Shown piece after piece: positions 42,731 to 50,129 of a stretch of 64,000 nucleotides of DNA. The position numbers and the translations under genes were made by a program. The stretch spans positions 581,872-645,871 of the forward strand of contig NZ_JH594596.1 of the NCBI RefSeq assembly GCF_000243215.1, in the 5' to 3' direction. How positions within the stretch are numbered: the stretch's first letter is position 1; each line of letters starts with the position of its first letter. The stretch is from Odoribacter laneus YIT 12061. Its GTDB lineage: Bacteria; Bacteroidota; Bacteroidia; Bacteroidales; Marinifilaceae. The notes under the pieces are model-generated. The model searched no databases. It was not told the origin of the DNA and saw nothing but the letters and a program-made list of their open reading frames with translations.

Positions 42731-42780
42731 CTTGCAGAATGCAAGAAATCTCGCAAAATGCAAGTTACATCCTGCAAGAA
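42731..42780. promoter_or_regulatory. tandem palindromes, candidate enhancer for RteB-like regulator
   Basis: CTTGCAGAATGCAAG (42731-42745) is a perfect palindrome. CTCGCAAAATGCAAG (42750-42764) is a second copy with one change, 19 bp on, and CCTGCAAG (42771-42778) is a third half-site. They lie between the HTH operon and the convergently oriented end of rteB, and are not followed by a T-run, so they are not a terminator. Confidence 0.6.
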
Positions 42781-42894
42781 TTACGGTAAATCAGACGGCA
42801 AATACCATTGTTGGAAGAAGTGAGATTTTTAATCTACAGATGATATGCAAACATACTTTTCCTATTGAAATTATTGAATACTTGTCATAGCATT

Positions 42895-44211
42895 TTATTT
42901 TAGCCCGTATTTTTTCATCTTTCTGTACAGTGTTGCCGGATTGATTTTGAGCATCGCAGCCGCCTGTTCCCGATGTCCGTTGCAGGCTTTAAGAGCATTG
43001 ATTATGTTCATTTTCTCCTGCGTTTCGTCTTTCAGCGGGCGGATAGCAGTTAAGGGAATTGTCTCATTATTATGCTGGTGGATTTCTGTATTTAATCCTT
43101 CCATTTCTAATAACGGTGATTCGGAAACAAGCACGGAACGTTTTACCCGATTTTGCAGTTCACGCACATTACCCGGCCATGGATAGGCAAGCATTCTGCG
43201 TCTGGCATCATCGGAAAAACCGCTTGTTTCCCGTTTCAGCTCCCTTGAATAGCGTTCACGGAAAAACTCAGCCAAGGGAAGGATATCCTCCGGGCATTCA
43301 GCCAACGATGGCTGTTGAATTTCAAATTCGTTCAAACGGTGATAGAGGTCTTCCCTGAACCGCCCCTCCTTGATAGCCTGCAGCAAATCCTCGTTTGTGG
43401 CAGAGACTATCCGCACATCCGCTACTCGTTCCTTACTGCTGCCGATTGGTGTATAGGTACTTTCTTGCAACACACGGAGAAGCATGGTTTGAATTTCATA
43501 AGACATTGTTCCGATTTCATCCAGAAATAATGTTCCGCCTTTCGCCATATCGAAATAACCAGCCTTGGCGGTATCTGCACCGGTAAATGCTCCTTTTTCA
43601 TGTCCGAAAAGAAGAGAGGCTGCCAGTTCACGGGGCAACGCCCCACAATTCACCGCCACGAAAGGTTTATTCCAGCGTTCACTGCCTTGATGGATACTCT
43701 GTGCCACTGATTCTTTGCCTGTTCCGTTGGCTCCAAGTATCATTACAGCCATTTCTGAAGAGGCAACCAACCGGACATTTTTTTGTACTTGCAATATTAG
43801 AGGACTTGTCCGATGAAACATTACCTTTTCCTTTTTTCGTACTGTAACCATAGGCTTAAACACATCCTCTGCCAATTCCAGTAAATGTTCTCTATGAACA
43901 GGCTTGGGCAAGTAGTCTATTGCACCCAATTTAATAGTACGTACCACATCCGGAACCGATACATATTCAGTCGTAATTATAAATGGAATATCTTTCTTTT
44001 CTCTACGGATCCATTCCAATAAAGAGATACCGTTCCCTTCTGGCAGACGTACATCTGAAAGTATCATGTCGAATGTGGTTTTACGTATCAATGAGCGTGC
44101 TATCGGTTCGCTTATGGCCGTTACCGCATCATAACCTGCCTGTGCAAACCAGTCCTTCTGCATCTGCGACAAGCCTACATTGTCCTCAACAATTAATATT
44201 CTCCTTTTCAT
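42895..44211 (-). CDS. rteB: RteB-like NtrC-family response regulator
   Basis: The 438-aa protein has three domains. A receiver has the acceptor Asp in MILSDVRLPEGNG (about residue 54) and the Lys in YLPKPV. The AAA+ sigma-54 interaction domain has Walker A GANGTGKES, the intact GAFTGA loop (EKGAFTGADTAK) and Walker B GGTLFLDEIG. A Fis-type HTH closes the protein (REQAAAMLKINPATLYRKMK). The GAFTGA loop implies true sigma-54 activation. In CTnDOT, RteB with its kinase RteA turns on rteC and excision. The gene overlaps rteA by 26 bases. No tetQ is associated here. Confidence 0.85.
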   Translation of the reverse strand: MKRRILIVEDNVGLSQMQKDWFAQAGYDAVTAISEPIARSLIRKTTFDMILSDVRLPEGNGISLLEWIRREKKDIPFIITTEYVSVPDVVRTIKLGAIDYLPKPVHREHLLELAEDVFKPMVTVRKKEKVMFHRTSPLILQVQKNVRLVASSEMAVMILGANGTGKESVAQSIHQGSERWNKPFVAVNCGALPRELAASLLFGHEKGAFTGADTAKAGYFDMAKGGTLFLDEIGTMSYEIQTMLLRVLQESTYTPIGSSKERVADVRIVSATNEDLLQAIKEGRFREDLYHRLNEFEIQQPSLAECPEDILPLAEFFRERYSRELKRETSGFSDDARRRMLAYPWPGNVRELQNRVKRSVLVSESPLLEMEGLNTEIHQHNNETIPLTAIRPLKDETQEKMNIINALKACNGHREQAAAMLKINPATLYRKMKKYGLK

Positions 44212-46516
44212 TGTTCAATCTTTTTATTTCGTTATTCGCTTCTTCTATCAGCATAGTGTTACACTTCAGAATTTGTTGTGTATGTTCTCGTATAGCATTA
44301 TCATCAGTAACAAAGTCTTTCAGTAGAAGCCGATAAGTAAACAAGGTCTCATCCAATTTCAACAGCTCCCACATTGGCTGCATACGATGAACAATCTTAC
44401 GCAATCTTTTTCGATCACAATCATTCATGGCTGAAGCGAGTTCATCCGCATCCCGTTTTGACTGTTCAATAAAGGACTCTAGCAGTTTTGTCTTGTCTTC
44501 AACATCTGCTAACATCGTACTGAAATCCACCTTATATTTTTTATCATCCCAGCACTCTTTAAGAGTTGAAAGTAGATGTAACAGATCCGGAAGAGAAAAC
44601 GGTTTGTAAATACAGTCAGCAAATCCGGCTTCTAAATAATCCTTCTTCTCGTAGTCACCGCGTGCGGTCATGGCAACTACAGGTATTGTTCGCGAATTAC
44701 CAATAGTTGAGTTGCGCAACAGAGCAAGCAAATCAAACCCGTTGGTTTCTGGCATTTGTATATCGGACAATAACAAGTCATAATCTATGTTACGCATAGC
44801 CTTAACCAACTCTTTGACGGAAGGGCATGCCGTACATACTATACCTTTTCTTTCCAGCATTTTCTTGACTACATCTCTCAGCATGATATTATCATCAATA
44901 AGCAGAACACGATGAGGCAGGTGTTCAAAATGAGGTTGCATCGAATTCTTGCTATTCACCGGTTCGTCTGTTTGCCGTAACGGAAGAGTTACACGGAACA
45001 TGCTTCCCTGCTCGATGGAGCTGGTTACTTCAATGCTCCCGTCAAGCAACTTTACTAGCCCTTGTGTGATAGATAACCCCAAGCCATGTCCGTCGGCATT
45101 GGCAGCTGATGCCTTACGCTCAAACGGACGGAAAATGCGTGAAAGTGTCTCTTCGGTCATACCACTGCCGGTATCTTCAATTTCCAGTGATAGTTTCCTG
45201 CCATGGTAACAAACGCGAAAACTAATCGTGCCTGATTCAGTGAACTTTACGGCATTAGCAAGTAAATTGTCAATAATCTGCTCTATGCGTACCTCATCAC
45301 CATAAAGTCTGACATCCGTGTTTTTGAAATCGCAGACAAACCGTATGCCCTTGTTATTGGCCATATGCGAGAATCCCGCAGCAGTGCGCTCTAACATTTC
45401 ATGAAGGTTGAACGGGACATCTTGACGTTTTTCTTCTGCTTCATTCAATTGATATACATCTAGCAAGTTGTTGAGAAGATGTACTACATGAAGGCATACA
45501 TCTCCAATATTTTTCAGGTAGATATTTCGCTGTTTCTTTTCCCGTGTGTTCATTGCCAGTTCGGTGTTGCCGGTAATAATATTCAAGGGGGTTCGAATAT
45601 CGTGAGAAATGCTGAGGATGATATTCTTTTGCATGTCCAAGAGTACAGAGTTTTGCGAAACTAGTTCTTCCAAGTGTTTCCGCCCTTTTTCCCTTATACG
45701 TATATCCCTTAAAATAATCAGGTATGATACAGCCAACAGAAGAACCGCGGAAAGGACAAGACTGGTGATGACGAGAGTGGAACGGTCATGCGAATTCTTA
45801 AGATATTGTTCCTTAGTTGTAAGGACATTCTGGAATTGCCCTTCCATCGTAGCAATCAAGGTGCGTAGCTCTTGGTTCAACTCTTTGTTATAGTCGCGCA
45901 GGTTGTTTGCATAATTGTCTATGTCCTTCTGCCTTTCTGCTTGCATGGAAAGATACGCTTCATTCAGTGATTGGAGTGTGCTTGTTTCCGGAGGCAAGAT
46001 TACAGTCTCCTTTGCCCCAAATAAACCTGGAATTCCTTTTTTCTTACGTGTAACCGTACGATGCAATGTGGCCTGGTGTATAGCCATAGGTAAGTGTTGA
46101 AGCAAGAGGCTGTCAGCTTCATTCCTTTTCCGAAACAGCTGCATGATCTGGCTAAGGTGTTTTTCTTTGCTTGTTAGTAAGTTGCGGAGTTTGTCGGTTT
46201 GTTCTTTGCTGACAAATTCTTCATCAGGCATCTTTTGCAATAAAGAATCAATATATAGTCGGACCTTACGGTATTTCAAAAAATCATTTTCCGACCATGA
46301 TAATACCGTCTCTCCATAAGATGCAAGAATGGAAATATGGTACAATATGGAATTTGCATCATTGCGCACCTGACGTATGGCAAGGTTTTCAGATTCTATT
46401 TTCGCTACTCGGTTGCGCTCATGAAATAATACAGAAACCATTCCCGTTATAACAACCGATAGGATGATATAGCCTGCAAGAACTTTATGCTGTAATAGTA
46501 TTTTCTTTTGTTTCAT
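44186..46516 (-). CDS. rteA: RteA-like hybrid sensor histidine kinase
   Basis: The 776-aa protein has an N-terminal membrane helix (residues 9-28), a periplasmic helical sensor (30-245), and a second membrane helix (about 248-270: STLVITSLVLSAVLLLAVSY). A HisKA box follows (ILSISHDIRTPLN), then HATPase motifs (QIIDNLLANAVKFTESG, DTGSGM, GHGLGLSI). A receiver domain has LLLSDIQMPETNG, and a C-terminal HPt-like helix bundle has IVHRMQPMWELL. It is an inner-membrane sensor that would phosphorylate the overlapping RteB-like regulator. The signal is unknown; in CTnDOT it acts in the tetracycline-dependent cascade. Confidence 0.85.
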   Translation of the reverse strand: MKQKKILLQHKVLAGYIILSVVITGMVSVLFHERNRVAKIESENLAIRQVRNDANSILYHISILASYGETVLSWSENDFLKYRKVRLYIDSLLQKMPDEEFVSKEQTDKLRNLLTSKEKHLSQIMQLFRKRNEADSLLLQHLPMAIHQATLHRTVTRKKKGIPGLFGAKETVILPPETSTLQSLNEAYLSMQAERQKDIDNYANNLRDYNKELNQELRTLIATMEGQFQNVLTTKEQYLKNSHDRSTLVITSLVLSAVLLLAVSYLIILRDIRIREKGRKHLEELVSQNSVLLDMQKNIILSISHDIRTPLNIITGNTELAMNTREKKQRNIYLKNIGDVCLHVVHLLNNLLDVYQLNEAEEKRQDVPFNLHEMLERTAAGFSHMANNKGIRFVCDFKNTDVRLYGDEVRIEQIIDNLLANAVKFTESGTISFRVCYHGRKLSLEIEDTGSGMTEETLSRIFRPFERKASAANADGHGLGLSITQGLVKLLDGSIEVTSSIEQGSMFRVTLPLRQTDEPVNSKNSMQPHFEHLPHRVLLIDDNIMLRDVVKKMLERKGIVCTACPSVKELVKAMRNIDYDLLLSDIQMPETNGFDLLALLRNSTIGNSRTIPVVAMTARGDYEKKDYLEAGFADCIYKPFSLPDLLHLLSTLKECWDDKKYKVDFSTMLADVEDKTKLLESFIEQSKRDADELASAMNDCDRKRLRKIVHRMQPMWELLKLDETLFTYRLLLKDFVTDDNAIREHTQQILKCNTMLIEEANNEIKRLNNEKENINC

Positions 46517-47429
46517 ATTCCTTGTTGATAATAGTAGTTAAAATATAGAACTCTATAAGATTATCTTTGGCGTAAAGAATCAAAATATCAACTTTCTTTA
46601 CCCAAGCATGGTTTTAAACTAAACATACAAAACATATAAAGGCGATATACAGTGGTTGGAGGCATACCCTGTATATCGCCAATAAATGGAAAATTGACCC
46701 TAAAAACAGCGACTTGCTGTATAATAGTTTTCTTCCCGGATTTTACGATTAGAATCCGGTGAAGGCTGTTTCTCAAGTCTGAAATAATAAACGCCCTAAT
46801 TGATATGTATACATCATTGCACAGCATTCTTCAATTAATTACAAATTTATGGATTATATTTTAATATCCATGGCTTTAATCCACTGAAACACATGAATAT
46901 CAAACATTCTATTATAGATTTTCGATAAAAGAGATACGTTGTTCTTTTGATAGTTTATGGCTTCATTTATTGAGTAAGATTGCGATTAGGGTAGTATTCC
47001 AAATGATGCATCCACTTCTTGAGACAATGATTTTCTTTTACATCATAACATTTTTTACTCTGCGTAAAAATACAGCCAAATATAATGTCTGAATACTTTT
47101 AGTATTCATGAAAGACTTCATTAAAAATAAATGGCTTCAGAAGTGAGATGCGAGAAAAGCGATTAAGATTATGTACTCTCAATATTAGTAATAGGAATTG
47201 TATATTATATTACCAAATGAAATACAAAAATGCACTTGTTGTATAGAATGTACGTTTTAAAAATTTATTTATCTATATATAGCTAGATTATGAACAACTG
47301 CAAAAGTATAAATTTTATAGAGGAGATATTATTTGAAATGGAATTATCTGTATTTGAATCCACTTTAAGAAGGAGCATATTTTAAATTTTATCTAACAAT
47401 AATGTTTTTAATACTTACAGTAAAAAAAT
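46517..47429. other. 913-bp AT-rich gene-free region
   Basis: It holds the rteA promoter on its left side and a hairpin GGCGATATACAG/CTGTATATCGCC (46641-46652 and 46669-46680), which could be a terminator of a lost gene. From 46850 on there is only AT-rich sequence without a convincing ORF, RNA or repeat. It probably marks the border between element core and cargo. Confidence 0.4.
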
Positions 47430-47455
47430 GAAGGTGCGCAAATTTGCACACCTTC
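47430..47455 (-). terminator. terminator after VapA-like gene
   Basis: GAAGGTG-CGCAAATTTGCA-CACCTTC is a near-perfect palindrome followed on the minus strand by seven Ts. It sits 22 bases past the stop of the 47477 gene. Confidence 0.7.
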
Positions 47456-47476
47456 TGAAGCGATTAAGATATCAGA

Positions 47477-47953
47477 TTACTTCCAAGAGCCTTTACCGCC
47501 TACTTGCATTACGCCTAAGCCCCCTGCAATACCATTGAATTGTGCTACTGGTACACCATCTTTGTTAAACCAATTTACTTGGACGATTCCAGCTGCAGCT
47601 CCCAAGCATTGCACATGATAAGCTGTTGCGTTATCAAATACAGCATCCCAGTTGCTATAAGCAGAATAAAAGATTCCGGATGCTCTAAAACCGGCAAGTC
47701 CTATACCCCAATGTTCTCCTTGGAATGTTTTATTTTTTGACGGAAGTTTACATTCAACTGTTCCATAAATAAAAGCAGCAGTTAAATTAACATCGCCAGC
47801 ACAACTTACAGAAGTACCATTAGCGGCTGGATTAGGGATTAATTTGACAATGCCATCTAATGTGTCCTTCGAAACTTTGCCTTCATAAGCTTTGATGGTT
47901 GCTTCTTTACAAGCCTGATAAAACTCAATGCTTCCAACTTGTAAGTTTCTCAT
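47477..47953 (-). CDS. VapA-like beta-barrel protein
   Basis: The 158-aa protein has a helical N-terminal part without a signal peptide (SIEFYQACKEATIKAYEGKV). A Gly-rich beta body follows (FIYGTVECKLPSKNKTFQGE, FNGIAGGLGVMQVGGKGSWK). The last third (DNATAYHVQCLGAAAGIVQV, NWFNKDGVPVAQFNG, ending in GGKGSW) resembles the core of Rhodococcus VapA-type proteins, whose barrels end in GGGSGKW-like sequence. Homologues in Bacteroidetes are poorly studied. It stands alone, with its own terminator. A host- or competitor-directed role is a guess; it may also be an intracellular protein since no export signal is seen. Confidence 0.4.
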   Translation of the reverse strand: MRNLQVGSIEFYQACKEATIKAYEGKVSKDTLDGIVKLIPNPAANGTSVSCAGDVNLTAAFIYGTVECKLPSKNKTFQGEHWGIGLAGFRASGIFYSAYSNWDAVFDNATAYHVQCLGAAAGIVQVNWFNKDGVPVAQFNGIAGGLGVMQVGGKGSWK

Positions 47954-48084
47954 AAATATTTTAGTTAAAACAGGTTGTTGATATATAGATCTGCACTTGT
48001 TTCATTGAAGCGTTAAGACAATAATACAAATGATGTCTATGTTGAAGGTTGCACCTTGCCTTTAAAATGTTCAGTATAGAAGAG

Positions 48085-48363
48085 TTATAAATTACTAGGA
48101 ACGGGAACAAGCCATGATTCGGGCACTTCAAAATAATCAATTCTCTGATTGCAACTTGAACATAACGGTATAATATACCATGCTTTATCGTCAGAAGATA
48201 CCTTTTGGACATGAGCTCCTACAAGGTACTCTCTCGAATAGCAATCCTTCGCAAAACACTCATGAGCTTTCAGACCAATTTGTGATTCCCAATATTCAAG
48301 CCAAGAATTATATCCATTCGGTCTTGTAAAACGACTTGATCCATTTACATTTTTTACTAGCAT
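48085..48363 (-). CDS. small HNH-like Cys4/His protein
   Basis: The 92-aa protein contains CFAKDC, then GAHVQKVSSDDKAWYIIPLC and SSCNQR. The spacing C-x4-C ... GAH ... LCxxCN is that of the zinc-stabilised ends of HNH-type nucleases, with His in the position of the first catalytic His, but the domain is minimal and no second catalytic His is evident. It could be a tiny nuclease, a zinc-finger protein or an accessory to the VapA-like gene 130 bases downstream on the same strand. Confidence 0.45.
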   Translation of the reverse strand: MLVKNVNGSSRFTRPNGYNSWLEYWESQIGLKAHECFAKDCYSREYLVGAHVQKVSSDDKAWYIIPLCSSCNQRIDYFEVPESWLVPVPSNL

Positions 48364-48904
48364 GTTTACTAATATAGAGTTATTTTTATGTTATTATCAC
48401 CCTTTTTTCAGAGAGGCACTCTGCTATCTTTGATGGTAGGAAGATAAGTTTAACCTAATGTATAGGACCATATCTTACAGCCAATTTGACTGATAACGCT
48501 TTATTTATACATTTCTTTTGGTGCACAGGAAGATAAGTATTGATATGGTATCTATACATCTGCAAATGTATAAATATTTCACTAACAAGCAAAGTAATCA
48601 TTTATAAATCAGTTTGTTATTGACTTAAATTATGCTTTTTCGATATACATTATATATAGTATATCAACTTGGAAAATGATTCAGAAGAAATTTCTGTTGT
48701 AATAAAAAAACTAAAAGATATGGGATACGAAAATATCGTTAATAAAATGCCCAATTTAGAGCCATTTGATATATATATGTTTTAAAGCATTTTATGAATG
48801 GTATTTTTATTAGGAAATAAAATTAAGTCCGATATGATAACCTCTACTGAGGAATTCATATCGGGCTTAATACGTTAGTAAGAAAGACTAATTTATGAAT
48901 ATGA
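48364..48904. other. 541-bp region with gene tail and bidirectional hairpin
   Basis: A start-less frame at about 48666-48785 reads YINLENDSEEISVVIKKLKD, MGYENIVNKMPNLEPFDIYM and a stop; it looks like the tail of a lost small protein. ATTAAGTCCGATATG (48822-48836) and CATATCGGGCTTAAT (48857-48871) form a hairpin with one mismatch that could terminate in both directions. The remainder is AT-rich and carries the promoter of the 48363 gene. Confidence 0.45.
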
Positions 48905-49393
48905 CTAATCTGGGAAATAGCGGTTGTATGTTTTGAGCGCTGATGGCGTGCTTGTCAATGACAGACTCCGGTGGATCATATAAAAGACAAGCCGTTTCTT
49001 GTCTGTAATCCATAAAATAGACAACATCAGCAACATCTTACCTATTAAGGATATTGTTTGAAAACTCTCGTATAGGATTTGTGAAATACCGATATTTTCA
49101 CTCTTGATTATACTCATTTCCTGTGGAAATCTACACAATAGTGACAAAGGCATCAGTGTCTGTGCAATGGCATAGATGTATAATCCATACAGCAATATAT
49201 CCGGCAATTGTAGATATAGGCTGTTTAACTTGCCAAGAAGCAATGTAAAAGTAATGGCAGAGACAAATCCTAATAATAAGGCTATCCAAAATTGGATGAT
49301 GTAGTAACATTCACCGGATAAAGTCAATGAATATAGAGACGGAACAATGAAAAATAATGCAATGATAACCATGACAATTATACCATCCAGCAT
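48905..49393 (-). CDS. uncharacterised four-helix membrane protein
   Basis: The 162-aa protein has hydrophobic segments at about 4-25, 33-54, 66-82 and 113-130, then a short basic cytoplasmic tail. No motif was recognised. Its start overlaps the start of the divergent 49371 gene; if a later in-frame Met (MVIIALFFIVPS, 49372) is used, the two do not overlap. It may form a pair with the divergent gene. Confidence 0.5.
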   Translation of the reverse strand: MLDGIIVMVIIALFFIVPSLYSLTLSGECYYIIQFWIALLLGFVSAITFTLLLGKLNSLYLQLPDILLYGLYIYAIAQTLMPLSLLCRFPQEMSIIKSENIGISQILYESFQTISLIGKMLLMLSILWITDKKRLVFYMIHRSLSLTSTPSALKTYNRYFPD

Positions 49394-49964
49394 TGATTTT
49401 CCTGAAAATGAAGTTAGTTATTATAATGATTATGAGTCACATATAACCATTGAATGGATAGATCGTAACATTGGTACGATACGTGTTAAAGATTCTATTT
49501 CTTTTGAACTCATCGCTGACAGTACAGAAGAATTTGAATATCCATTAAAGACCTGGACAAGGGTAACTAATTCAGATAGTTATAAAAATACAATAACACG
49601 ATTTACCGTAAACGGCAAGGCTCCGAAAATTATAGATAGTTCTGAGTACAGGGAACAGGATTGTATCTGCCAAGAGCAAAAGATAAAATTAAAAGGTTTT
49701 ACCAAATATGAAATATGCTATGAACGAGTAAAGGAATACAATATAAAAGACGATTACTATATTGGTTTTCGAGCCAAATATATCGTAAACAAGTTAAGGG
49801 TCTGTTTGAATCATCCGGATGATATCAATGCTATTTTTACCTGTCGTGGCACTCAGTTGGATTTTGATACAATAGTTAATGATAAAGGACGGATCGAGAA
49901 AAAGTACAGGAGTATTATTCTCCCAAGGCAAGGTTATGTATTTGTTTTACAACAAAATAACTAA
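49371..49964 (+). CDS. uncharacterised ~197-aa beta-rich protein
   Basis: The start is set at MTIIPSSIDFPENEVSYYND; an in-frame ATG 8 codons earlier would lengthen the overlap with the divergent membrane protein. The protein is soluble and beta-rich with several charged strands (HITIEWIDRNIGTIRVKDSI, YIGFRAKYIVNKLRVCLNHP). It ends in FRGTQLDF-like and RSIILPRQGYVFVLQQ segments. It resembles the soluble domain found behind membrane helices in small two-gene or fused systems, but I cannot name a family. A rightward terminator follows at 50088. Confidence 0.5.
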   Translation: MTIIPSSIDFPENEVSYYNDYESHITIEWIDRNIGTIRVKDSISFELIADSTEEFEYPLKTWTRVTNSDSYKNTITRFTVNGKAPKIIDSSEYREQDCICQEQKIKLKGFTKYEICYERVKEYNIKDDYYIGFRAKYIVNKLRVCLNHPDDINAIFTCRGTQLDFDTIVNDKGRIEKKYRSIILPRQGYVFVLQQNN

Positions 49965-50087
49965 TGAATTATGAAGATTCTATTTAATGACACCGAGGGA
50001 TAAGGCATATTTGCCAGACCCTTTACACGAGTTAATTTTTCTTTATTGCAACCTTTAAAAGAGGGTGAATAAAAGCCCTTATTTGCA

Positions 50088-50124
50088 CAATCACTCCAGC
50101 AAAATGCCGGGGTGATTGTTTTTG
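50088..50124 (+). terminator. terminator before the convergent helicase
   Basis: CAATCACTCC pairs with GGGGTGATTG (with one wobble) and is followed by TTTTTG. It separates the 49371 gene from the leftward helicase end at 50130. Confidence 0.75.
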
Positions 50125-50129
50125 TAGGG

